A stretch of 23,147 nt of DNA from CAZRGV01 sp964599655 (lineage in GTDB: Bacteria > Planctomycetota > Planctomycetia > Isosphaerales > Isosphaeraceae): assembly GCA_964599655.1 (NCBI GenBank), contig CAZRGV010000100.1:1-23147 (forward strand), in the 5' to 3' direction. The notes beneath the pieces are model-generated. The model searched no databases. It was not told the origin of the DNA and saw only the letters and a list, made by a program, of their open reading frames with translations. Each line of letters opens with the position of its first letter. Position 1 is the stretch's first letter. The translations under genes and the position numbers were made by a program. Of this stretch, positions 6,855 through 16,116 are shown piece after piece.

Positions 6855-8594
6855 TCATTCTCTGAAGCCAGGGGACGATCCGGTCCCTTCTTCCAGTTGA
6901 ATGACCTTGCCGGGTTCGAGGCCCTTCCATTGCTCGATCCGTCCCGACGGCCACGAGACCTCCAGTCGGTCCACCTGTTTCGCACCACCGAGGCCGAGAA
7001 AGAGGGTCCGAGACGACGCCGAGAGGTAACTGCCGCCCCCAAACACCTCGCGCGTCTGGACCCTTCCGCCAACGGTTGCACGAATCTTTGCGCCAATTGC
7101 CTCGCGTGACGCGGGAGGGCGGCCGACGAGTTCGAGGGCCAGGATCGGACCGCCTGTCGAGACGTTGCGAAGCAGGGCGGCCGGAGCGTCGATCGCATTG
7201 ACGATGGCGTCGGGACGGCCATCGCCGTCGAGGTCGCCGATCGCCACGCCTCGTCCCAGGATCGGTTTCGTGAACCAGGGACCGGCGGTGCGGGAAACGT
7301 CTCGGAAGCGGCCGTTCTCATTTTGAAGTAAAAGCGGCGGCATGGCGAAGGGAACGCCGAGACGGGCGCGGTCGAGAACATGGCCGTTCGCGTGCAACAG
7401 AGCGAGGCCGCCGTCGCCGGCGCGGTCGGTCAGCGACAGGCCGAAACCGAGCACGTTGCGGGTGGCCGATGTCAGGCCGATCGCGGCCGAGACGTCGGCG
7501 TACGCGCCCCCACCGAGGCTGCGGAAGCCGACCGTCGAACGGCCGAAAAAGTTGGCCACAAGCAGGTCGGGCCGACCGTCGTCGTCGAAGTCCCCCCGCG
7601 CGATGCCCATGGCCGCCAACGGCTCCCCCTTGCCGTCGAAGGCCACCCCGGCCTTCAGGGCGACATCCTGGAACCGCAGGTTTCCCCGATTCTCGAACAG
7701 CCGGCAGGCGGTGCCGTCGTTGGCGATGAAGAGGTCGAGCCGGCCGTCGCCCGTCATGTCGGCGATCAGAACGCCCAGTCCCCGACCGTCGGGAAGCGCG
7801 ACACCGGCCTCTCGGGCGATGTCGGTGAAGGTACCGTCGCCGTTGTTGCGGTACAACCGGTCGGTCTGGGCGGGAAAAAGCTCGGGGCCGCAGTAGTCGC
7901 GACGGCCGTCGGGAGCCGAGCAGAACGGCGCGAGCGAAGCGTCGTAATCGAGGTAGTTGCACACATAAAGGTCGAGGTCGCCGTCGTTGTCGAGGTCAGC
8001 GAACGCGGCCGACGTGCTCCAGAGGTTCGAGACGACGCCCGAGCGTTCGGTCACGTCCTCGAACCGGCCGCCGCCGAGGTTGCGGTAGAGCCGCTGGTCC
8101 CGCCAGCCGGTGACAAACAGGTCGTCGCGGCCGTCGTTGTCAACGTCGCCGACGGCGGCTCCCATCGCGTAGCGTGGTCCAGGGGCGCCGGACAGCTCGG
8201 TGCAATCACGGAATTGTCCGTTTCCCGCGTTCAGGAAGAGCTGGCAAGGCGGGTCGAGCACGCCGGCTTCCGGCACGATCGGGCCGCCGTTGCAGAGGTA
8301 AACATCGAGCCGGCTGTCGCCGTCGGCGTCGATCAGGGCGACACCACCGCCCATGATCTCCGGCAGGTCGTGCTTGCCCCGTGAGCCATTGTCGAACCGG
8401 AAATGAAGACCCGCCTCGTCGCCGATGTCGCGAAAGGCGATCGTGGTTCGTGGCATTGCTTCGCCCGGTCCTGACTCGGCGGCCGGGCCGGACGTCACCA
8501 GCAGGAGAAGGCCGAGCCCCACCGTTTTCACGATACTCGCCCGTGATCGACTGGAGTGACGGCGGTTTCCCGCGATCGCGTTCCCGGTTGACAT
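6855..8594 (-). CDS. CRTAC1-family FG-GAP/VCBS repeat protein with ASPIC/UnbV domain
   Basis: Exported protein of 579 residues. Residues 1-40 form a signal sequence: a basic N-terminus, then the hydrophobic core VGLGLLLLVTSG. A seven-bladed beta-propeller is expected from repeated Asp-rich calcium-binding loops: DADGDSRLD, DVDNDGRDD, DLDNDGDLD, DMTGDGRLD, DFDDDGRPD, the degenerate DRAGDGGLA, and DLDGDGRPD. The C-terminal region (about 490-565) is an ASPIC/UnbV domain with GAKIRATVGGRVQTREV, GGSYLSASS and VSWPSGRIEQW. Such proteins are abundant in planctomycetes and acidobacteria and are thought to act in surface adhesion or binding; the ligand is unknown. The start fits because the signal peptide follows. 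A -35/-10 candidate lies in the 107-base gap behind the lactate permease gene, so it can be transcribed independently. Confidence 0.92.
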   Translation of the reverse strand: MSTGNAIAGNRRHSSRSRASIVKTVGLGLLLLVTSGPAAESGPGEAMPRTTIAFRDIGDEAGLHFRFDNGSRGKHDLPEIMGGGVALIDADGDSRLDVYLCNGGPIVPEAGVLDPPCQLFLNAGNGQFRDCTELSGAPGPRYAMGAAVGDVDNDGRDDLFVTGWRDQRLYRNLGGGRFEDVTERSGVVSNLWSTSAAFADLDNDGDLDLYVCNYLDYDASLAPFCSAPDGRRDYCGPELFPAQTDRLYRNNGDGTFTDIAREAGVALPDGRGLGVLIADMTGDGRLDLFIANDGTACRLFENRGNLRFQDVALKAGVAFDGKGEPLAAMGIARGDFDDDGRPDLLVANFFGRSTVGFRSLGGGAYADVSAAIGLTSATRNVLGFGLSLTDRAGDGGLALLHANGHVLDRARLGVPFAMPPLLLQNENGRFRDVSRTAGPWFTKPILGRGVAIGDLDGDGRPDAIVNAIDAPAALLRNVSTGGPILALELVGRPPASREAIGAKIRATVGGRVQTREVFGGGSYLSASSRTLFLGLGGAKQVDRLEVSWPSGRIEQWKGLEPGKVIQLEEGTGSSPGFRE

Positions 8595-8633
8595 CGACTC
8601 CTGGACCTCGCCCCAGAGCTCACGGAAAAACTC

Positions 8634-8661
8634 CTTAGACCCGCGCGTTGGCGCTCGTCAA
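8634..8661 (-). promoter_or_regulatory. Candidate promoter of the CRTAC1-family gene
   Basis: Minus-strand TTGACG (8661-8656), 16-base spacer, then TCTAAG (8639-8634; 4 of 6 to TATAAT). Transcription would begin near 8627, about 33 bases before the ATG at 8594. It lies between two genes on the same strand, so it would allow expression independent of the permease. Confidence 0.35.
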
Positions 8662-8701
8662 GAGGATCGCAGGATGGCTGGTTCATTCTGAACGCGCCTC
8701 C

Positions 8702-10519
<1,818 letters not shown>

Positions 10520-10976
10520 CTTGCGTTTGCTCCGGAGCGAAAAACGGGATGGAAGAGCCTCGGCTGATGGGGCGGGAACCCCGGAGGGCTGCCTCAGGAT
10601 ACGTCAACGGCTCAGACCTGGATAGACCTGGCTTTCCCAGCCTCGCGACCAGCCCTCGAGGCGCCCCTCTCGATGCCGGACGACATTCCCCAACACGCGA
10701 TCGAGCCGCAACAGGCCCATTGTCCCAGGTTCAGAACGGAGGCTCCTTCCGTTTCTGGTCGGGCCCTGGCCAGGAATCGTTCTAGAATTGCTTGCAGATA
10801 GGTGGTCGCGAAGAGATTCGCGCCGTAGACTCGGCGAAAGATCCCTGTCCGACGGGAGGGGCCGGACGGGGTTGGCGTGCGGGAGGGAATCCGACATACT
10901 ATCCACCCAATCCGTCCGCGCTGGCCCGACGCCAAGCGGGCTTGGCACCCAAATGATTGATTTGAAAGGGATGACC
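10520..10976. other. Divergent intergenic region, lactate permease / glucan phosphorylase
   Basis: About 460 bases that must hold promoters for both flanking genes. I see one promoter candidate for the phosphorylase at 10872-10900 and a TTCTAGAA palindrome at about 10780-10787. No -35/-10 pair could be supported for the permease. Frames through it are short and Arg-rich and not credible as genes. Confidence 0.45.
10872..10900 (+). promoter_or_regulatory. Candidate promoter of the glucan phosphorylase
   Basis: TTGGCG (10872-10877), 17-base spacer, CATACT (10895-10900); each box matches consensus at 4 of 6 positions. The predicted start near 10907 leaves a leader of about 70 bases before ATG 10977. 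Evidence is limited to boxes and spacing. Confidence 0.3.
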
Positions 10977-13121
10977 ATGGTGGGTCAGGCACATCTCGTC
11001 GAGCGGCTCCGGGAGCTGGCGCGGAACCTCTGGTGGACGTGGCAGCCCAACGTCATCAACCTCTTCCGCGATCTCGACCCGATCCTCTGGCGAACCACCG
11101 ATCACAACCCGATTGAGTTCCTCAAGAAAATCTCGACCGAGCAACTCGAACGCCGCGCGGCGGAAATGGCGCTCCACTCGCGCATCGACTACGCCTTCCG
11201 GCGCCTTCACGACTATCTCAAGAACAACGATTCCTGGGGCGCGGTGCACGCCACTTGCCTGCGGTCGCGGCCGGTCGCCTATTTCTCGATGGAGTTCGGC
11301 CTGCACGAGAGCTTGCCGATCTATTCGGGCGGTCTGGGCGTCCTGGCCGGAGACCACCTCAAAAGTGCCAGCGACCTGGGCATCCCCCTGATCGGCGTGG
11401 GAATCCTTTATGACCAGGGCTACTTCCGCCAGTCGCTCAACGCCGATGGCTGGCAGCAGGAAATCTATCCCCATGCCAACCAGGAAATCCTACCGATCGA
11501 ACCGGCCCTGACCCCGCTCGGTCAGCCCGTGAAGGTCGCGATCGATACAAATGCCGGCACCTTGCACGCGAAGGTCTGGCGCGTCGAGGTCGGCCGCACC
11601 ACGCTCCTCTTGCTCGACTCCAACGTCCCGGAAAACTCCGAGTCGGATCGGGCCCTCACGGCCAGACTCTACGGGGGCGACGCCCGGGTCCGGATTCGCC
11701 AGGAACTCCTGCTGGGCGTCGGCGGTGTCCGGGCTTTGCACGCCATGGAGATCCACCCGTCGGTGATCCACATGAACGAAGGCCATAGCGCCTTCGCCAG
11801 CCTCGAGATGATCCGCTCCGAGATGGAGGCGGAGGCGATTGCCTTCGGCGAGGCGGTGCGAGACGTTGCGGCGATGACCGTCTTCACCACCCACACGCCG
11901 GTCGCCGCCGGGCACGACCGGTTCTCGGCCGAGCTGGTCGAGGAGCATCTGGGCAAGATTCGGGAAGCGCTTCACCTCTCCTTCGACGACTTCATGGGAC
12001 TCGGTCGCGTCTACCCGACCGACCCCAACGAGCCGTTTTGTATGACCGTGCTCGCCCTGAAGCTCTCAAGGCACGCCAACGGCGTCAGCGCCCTTCATGG
12101 AGCCGTCTCGCGACGGATGTGGCATCCCCTCTATCCGAACAAGAGCGAGGAAGAGGTTCCGATCGGCCACATCACCAACGGCGTCCACGTGCTGACCTGG
12201 CTCGCTCCTCAGATGCGAGAGATCTACGACCGGCGGCTCGGACCCGACTGGGCCGACCGCCAGCGGCACCCCGAGACCTGGAAGGGAATCGACAACATCG
12301 AGGACGCCGAGCTCTGGGAAACGCAGCAGGTGCTCAAGGCCCGGCTCATCGACTTCGTCCGCCGACGAATGGCCCACCAGGCCCGTCGTCGCGACGAGGG
12401 CGATGCCGCCATCCAGCGCGCCTTGCAGGTGCTCGACCTCAACGCCTTGACGATCGGGTTCGCCCGCCGGTTCGCCACGTACAAGCGGGCCAACCTCGTG
12501 CTCCGAGATGCCGAACGCCTGGCCGAGATCCTCAACGCGACCGACCGTCCGATCCAGTTCGTCTTTGCCGGCAAGGCCCACCCCGAAGACCAGTTCGGCA
12601 AGGAGCTCATCCAGAACATCGTCCGGATGAGCCGGGAGCCTCGCTTCGCCGGCAAGATCGTGTTTGTCGAAGACTACGACATGAACGTCGCCCGCCATCT
12701 CGTGCAAGGCGTCGACGTCTGGCTCAATAATCCCCGCCGTCCTCAAGAGGCCAGCGGGACCTCTGGCCAGAAAGTCTTGCTCAACGGCGGTTTGAACTTC
12801 TCAATCCTCGACGGCTGGTGGGCCGAGGCCTACGACGGCAGCAACGGCTTCGCCATCGGGATTGGCCGGACTCACTCGGCCCCGTCGATCCAGGATGAAC
12901 GCGACCATCGCTCACTGATCGACACCCTGGTTGAGCAGGTCATTCCCTTGTACTACGATCGGGACGCGACCGGTATGCCCCGGCAATGGATCGCCCGCCA
13001 GAAGGCGGCGATGCGAAGCCTCGGCTGGCGGTTCAACGCCGATCGCATGGTGGTCGACTACGTCGAACGGAGTTACCTCCCGGCCGCCGGTGGTCTTTCG
13101 TGCGCCATGCCCAGAGACTGA
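10977..13121 (+). CDS. glgP: Alpha-glucan (glycogen) phosphorylase
   Basis: PLP-dependent enzyme that cleaves terminal alpha-1,4 glucose from glycogen with phosphate to give glucose-1-phosphate. It is of the short, bacterial/archaeal 'alpha-glucan family phosphorylase' type, 714 residues from the chosen start. It begins with the DUF3417 domain (LARNLWWTWQP, about residues 15-120), followed by AYFSMEFGLHESLPIYSGGLG, HMNEGHSAF, TTHTPVAAGHDRF, HITNGVH and FATYKRANL (K503). The PLP-lysine segment is EASGTSGQKVLLNGGLN (K599), followed by DGWWAEAYDGSNGFAIG. ATG 10977 is preferred because AAAGGG lies 6 bases upstream; ATG 10971 and 10953 are alternatives. No branching, debranching or synthase gene is nearby. 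A strong stem-loop follows the stop. Confidence 0.94.
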   Translation: MVGQAHLVERLRELARNLWWTWQPNVINLFRDLDPILWRTTDHNPIEFLKKISTEQLERRAAEMALHSRIDYAFRRLHDYLKNNDSWGAVHATCLRSRPVAYFSMEFGLHESLPIYSGGLGVLAGDHLKSASDLGIPLIGVGILYDQGYFRQSLNADGWQQEIYPHANQEILPIEPALTPLGQPVKVAIDTNAGTLHAKVWRVEVGRTTLLLLDSNVPENSESDRALTARLYGGDARVRIRQELLLGVGGVRALHAMEIHPSVIHMNEGHSAFASLEMIRSEMEAEAIAFGEAVRDVAAMTVFTTHTPVAAGHDRFSAELVEEHLGKIREALHLSFDDFMGLGRVYPTDPNEPFCMTVLALKLSRHANGVSALHGAVSRRMWHPLYPNKSEEEVPIGHITNGVHVLTWLAPQMREIYDRRLGPDWADRQRHPETWKGIDNIEDAELWETQQVLKARLIDFVRRRMAHQARRRDEGDAAIQRALQVLDLNALTIGFARRFATYKRANLVLRDAERLAEILNATDRPIQFVFAGKAHPEDQFGKELIQNIVRMSREPRFAGKIVFVEDYDMNVARHLVQGVDVWLNNPRRPQEASGTSGQKVLLNGGLNFSILDGWWAEAYDGSNGFAIGIGRTHSAPSIQDERDHRSLIDTLVEQVIPLYYDRDATGMPRQWIARQKAAMRSLGWRFNADRMVVDYVERSYLPAAGGLSCAMPRD

Positions 13122-13157
13122 CGTCCAACCCGTACCCGAGATTCCTCTCGAAGGTCG

Positions 13158-13186
13158 CCGCCGACCGGGGTATGCCCGGTCGACGG
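13158..13186 (+). terminator. Stem-loop after glucan phosphorylase
   Basis: CCGCCGACCGGG (13158-13169) pairs with CCCGGTCGACGG (13175-13186) with one C-A mismatch and a 5-base loop, 36 bases past the phosphorylase stop. No U tract follows, but the structure sits just ahead of a promoter candidate for the next gene. That is the expected arrangement for a transcript boundary. Confidence 0.45.
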
Positions 13187-13209
13187 TGCTTCCGTCCACC
13201 GCTAGGGTG

Positions 13210-13238
13210 TTGAATCCCTCGGGACGAAACTCTTTACT
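13210..13238 (+). promoter_or_regulatory. Candidate promoter of the Ser/Thr kinase
   Basis: TTGAAT (13210-13215), 17-base spacer, TTTACT (13233-13238), each 4 of 6 to consensus. Transcription would start near 13245, which supports the ATG at 13287 over the in-frame TTG at 13254 as the kinase start. Confidence 0.38.
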
Positions 13239-13286
13239 AGAGTTGGCTCTCCGTTGATTGCATCCGACCCCGTGGTAACCTCCCCC

Positions 13287-15107
13287 ATGATCGGTCAGCA
13301 GCTCGGGTCGTTCCTGATCGAGTCGAAGCTCGGCTCCGGCGCGATGGGCGTGGTCTTCCTCGCCAAGAACCTGAAAACTGGCAAACCGGCCGCCGTGAAG
13401 GTCATCACGGCCGAGGCGGGAAACCGGAGCAAGGCCCAGGAACGGTTCGAGCGTGAGGCTGAGATCCTCCAGCAGTTCCGCCACCCAAACATCGTCCGCT
13501 TTCTGGCCGTCGGGCGCTACCGAGGCACCTCCTACTTCGCCATGGAATACATCCAGGGTACAACCCTGGAACATCTTCTCGAAAGGAAGGAATTCCTTCC
13601 CTGGCAAGAGGTTGTCGACCTGGGTCTTCAGGTCTGCGAGGCCTTGCAATACGCTCACGAACGGGGCGTCGTCCATCGCGATCTGAAGCCTTCGAACCTG
13701 ATGATCACCGAGACCGGACAGCTCAAGCTGGCGGACTTCGGGATCGCCAAGGACCTGGACGCCACTGCTCTGACCGCCACCGGGCGAACCCTCGGCACGG
13801 CCGCCTACATGTCGCCGGAACAGATTCGAGGAACGCCCGAGGTCAGCCACAAGACCGATCTCTACGCCCTCGGTTGCCTTTTTTACCAGATGCTCACCGG
13901 GCAAACGCCGTTCAAGGGCTCGGCCATCGCCGTCCTGATGAACTGCCACCTGAACGAGCCCCCGCCTCGTCCCAGCGCCCGGAATCCTGAGATTCCCCGC
14001 GTTCTCGACGACCTGGTGCTCAACCTGATGGCCAAGGCACCATCCGATCGCCCCTGGGACGCCCAGGCCGTTGCGACGGTCCTTGCCGACCTCAAAGACA
14101 AGGTCGTCCGAGGCGAACCGGTCAAGATGGTCTTCGCAACCCCATCCAACCCGACGCGGAGCGGGATCCCCGTTTCCGAAACCGGCGCCACCATCGACGT
14201 CGCGTCCAGGTTGGCAACCAAGAGTCGTAAAGCGTCCAGGGGCAAGAAGAAGCGGCAATGGTCCGCCCCTTCGATCGAAACCGTTCTGCTGGCCCTGGCG
14301 CTGGTCGGTCTGCTCGGAGTCTTGACCTATCTGCTCTGGCCACCGAGCGCCGAGAGCCTGATGAACCGCGCCCGGCCCCTGATCGCCTCGGACAAGTTCG
14401 CCGACTGGACCGAGGCCGAGCGACGTTACATCACGGAGCTGGAACGCCGCTACCACGATCACCCGTACAAGAACGAGGTTGAGGCTCTCCGCGACAAGAT
14501 CGCGCTGGAGAAGTCGAAGCGGCGCGCCGTGGTGCTCGAAACCTCCGGCGTGCCCGCGTTTCGAGAGCCCAAGACCGAGGCGGAGTCCCTCTTCGTCGGC
14601 GCGTCGACCACCGCCAGCGAGGCGACCAAGAACGGCCTCGAACCCGTGGCCCTTCGCGCCTGGACCGATCTGGCCAGCGCCCTTTCGAAGATGCCGGAGG
14701 AACACGGCTGGTATCTGCTGGCGAACCAGCGGGCCCAGGAAGTGCGCCGGGTTATGGAACGCCGTCGTCGGGAAGCCAGCGACCTGCTGGCCGAAGCCCA
14801 GGCCGCCGCCATCAGCGGGCAGGCCGAGCTCTCCCTTGGCTTGCGACGACGGATTATCGCCCAGTACGGGAAGTATCCCTATCTCTCGGACATCCTTCGC
14901 GTCGCCTCGGCGGGGCTTCCTCCCTCGGAACCCGAACCGAACTCCGAATCGCCCGACGCCGCGCCGTCCCAGACGAGTCCACCCGTCGCCGAGCCTCCCA
15001 AAACGTCACGCTCGAACACCGAACCACCCGAATCTTCCTCCTCCAACGTGACCCCGGTGGAGGCGTCCCACCCGGACGCCACACCCTCCACGAAGCCCGA
15101 TCCCTGA
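13287..15107 (+). CDS. Transmembrane Hanks-type Ser/Thr protein kinase
   Basis: Signalling kinase of 606 residues anchored in the inner membrane. The cytoplasmic kinase domain (about 8-270) is complete: glycine loop GSGAMGVVF (16-24), catalytic lysine K38 in AVKV, HRDLKPSNLM (130-139, D132), DFG (150-152), and the activation-segment end YMSPEQ. A basic linker (KSRKASRGKKKRQW) precedes one helix at about 333-351. The external region of roughly 240 residues is rich in charged helices (repeats of Glu/Arg/Ala) and ends in a Pro/Ser/Glu-rich tail. No PASTA, TPR or WD repeat is evident, so the signal it senses is unknown. The start is ATG 13287, giving MIGQQLGSFLIESKLGSG as in PknB-like kinases; TTG 13254 and GTG 13272 are in frame but have no ribosome site. 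It is expressed from its own promoter candidate. No partner phosphatase is visible. Confidence 0.93.
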   Translation: MIGQQLGSFLIESKLGSGAMGVVFLAKNLKTGKPAAVKVITAEAGNRSKAQERFEREAEILQQFRHPNIVRFLAVGRYRGTSYFAMEYIQGTTLEHLLERKEFLPWQEVVDLGLQVCEALQYAHERGVVHRDLKPSNLMITETGQLKLADFGIAKDLDATALTATGRTLGTAAYMSPEQIRGTPEVSHKTDLYALGCLFYQMLTGQTPFKGSAIAVLMNCHLNEPPPRPSARNPEIPRVLDDLVLNLMAKAPSDRPWDAQAVATVLADLKDKVVRGEPVKMVFATPSNPTRSGIPVSETGATIDVASRLATKSRKASRGKKKRQWSAPSIETVLLALALVGLLGVLTYLLWPPSAESLMNRARPLIASDKFADWTEAERRYITELERRYHDHPYKNEVEALRDKIALEKSKRRAVVLETSGVPAFREPKTEAESLFVGASTTASEATKNGLEPVALRAWTDLASALSKMPEEHGWYLLANQRAQEVRRVMERRRREASDLLAEAQAAAISGQAELSLGLRRRIIAQYGKYPYLSDILRVASAGLPPSEPEPNSESPDAAPSQTSPPVAEPPKTSRSNTEPPESSSSNVTPVEASHPDATPSTKPDP

Positions 15108-15108
15108 C

Positions 15109-15139
15109 GGTCGCTCGGGTCGGTCTGGGTCGCTCGGGT
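15109..15139 (+). repeat. Short direct repeat after the kinase gene
   Basis: GGTCGCTCGGGT occurs at 15109-15120 and again at 15128-15139, a 12-base perfect direct repeat with 19-base period starting 2 bases after the kinase stop. It might be a small duplication; a regulatory role is only conceivable. Confidence 0.5.
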
Positions 15140-15282
15140 TGTTTTCCGCTCAGAGGATTGACGGCTGCGTTCCGGTCAGTTACTCTAATGATGGCATTTC
15201 GCTTCCGGGGCAATTCCCATTCTTGATTGCCTCGTTTTTCCGAGTCCTATGCTTCCGGCCCGTTCCGGTTTAGAGGGTGGTC

Positions 15283-15585
15283 ATGCCTCAGCCCCGCGTC
15301 CGTTTCATCGGCAGCCGTGAACTGCACCGCGACCTGCCGAAGGTCCTGGACAACCTCGAAGACCCCTCGGCTCGGTATGTTCTGACAATCCACAGTAAGC
15401 CGAAGGCGGTCATTCTGGGGACCGACGCCTTCCTGGCCTTGCTGCGTGGGCATACCCCGGCAGACCGTCTTCTGGCGCTTCAACTCGGAGCCCTGGTTCA
15501 GGGCCTCGAAGCGTCCAGCCCGACGGAAGAGTCGCGCGAGCAGGAGTCGATCGAGCAAGACGAACTCGTCGCGGTCGGTGTCTGA
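15283..15585 (+). CDS. Phd/YefM-like small protein, no adjacent toxin
   Basis: Protein of 100 residues. Its first half (VRFIGSRELHRDLPKVLDNL, then YVLTIHSKPKAVILGTDAFL) follows the Phd/YefM antitoxin pattern: a short beta strand, an N-terminal helix for DNA binding, then a 'vxxxGKPxAVLxxxxxfxxL'-type strand-turn-helix. The C-terminal 40 residues are acidic and Glu/Ser-rich, as expected of a disordered toxin-binding tail. The start is ATG 15283 with GAGGG 5 bases upstream. Phd/YefM antitoxins neutralise RelE- or Doc-type toxins and repress their own operon, but no toxin frame lies within 500 bases downstream or immediately upstream. It may be a solitary regulator, an orphan antitoxin, or a remote relative. 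It is separately spaced from the kinase (175 bases). Confidence 0.65.
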   Translation: MPQPRVRFIGSRELHRDLPKVLDNLEDPSARYVLTIHSKPKAVILGTDAFLALLRGHTPADRLLALQLGALVQGLEASSPTEESREQESIEQDELVAVGV

Positions 15586-16116
15586 ATTCCCGGTTTTTCC
15601 AGACCGGAAACGATCCCATCTTGCCCCCCGGCGGGAATTTCTTCTCGCTACGGTTCCTCGAACTTCGGCGCCTTGACGATCTCGGAACCGGCTCCAGCAC
15701 GCTAGTGGGGCCGGTTGCGGATCTCTCCTTCCCGAATGGTCTGTTCCTCGGGCGGTTCCGCGTTCGCCACGAGTCGTGGGAGGTTCGCGCGGACCTTGCT
15801 CGCGATTCGAGCGTCAAGCCTTTGCCTTCTCCGCGCCTCGTTCGCATGCTCCGAGCCACCCGCCGTGTGATCAGCCTTCGAAAACCCACGACAACCGCGC
15901 CTTTGTCCCGTGATCCCCGCGATTTCGACGCGAGTCCGGCCTCGGCTCGTCCGATTACCCCAGAGGCAAGGCAGCGGTCGCTGGCCTCCGGTCGCTCTGT
16001 CAGGTAAACTAGGGTTGGTATTCGTAAGTTCAGTCCATCGCGCGAATAACAACCCTCCTTGGACCGGATGTTCCGTCCGCTCCCTCCGCCTGGATCCGTT
16101 CCGACCGAGGTGAATG
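15586..16116. other. Intergenic region upstream of dnaE
   Basis: About 530 bases between the Phd-like gene and dnaE. I looked for a RelE- or Doc-like toxin on both strands and found none. The longer frames are Arg/Ser/Pro-rich with no motif. A TAAACT element at 16005-16010 could be a -10 box for dnaE, but no good -35 box precedes it. The last 10 bases hold a strong Shine-Dalgarno site (GAGGTGA). Confidence 0.45.

Noticed and set aside
7380..8384. Plus-strand frame of over 300 codons within the CRTAC1-family gene
   Set aside because: Val/Gly/Arg-rich shadow opposite an evident FG-GAP repeat protein.
13254..13286. Longer kinase start at TTG 13254
   Set aside because: It would add 11 residues without homology, has no ribosome site, and nearly coincides with the predicted transcription start.
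12912..14705. Minus-strand frame of about 600 codons opposite the phosphorylase end and the kinase
   Set aside because: Antisense to two clearly real genes, Gly/Arg/Asp-biased, with no domain.
15621..16007. Possible toxin or small protein downstream of the Phd-like gene
   Set aside because: The 128-residue frame is Arg/Ser/Pro-rich, has no ribosome-binding site and no RelE, Doc or PIN features.
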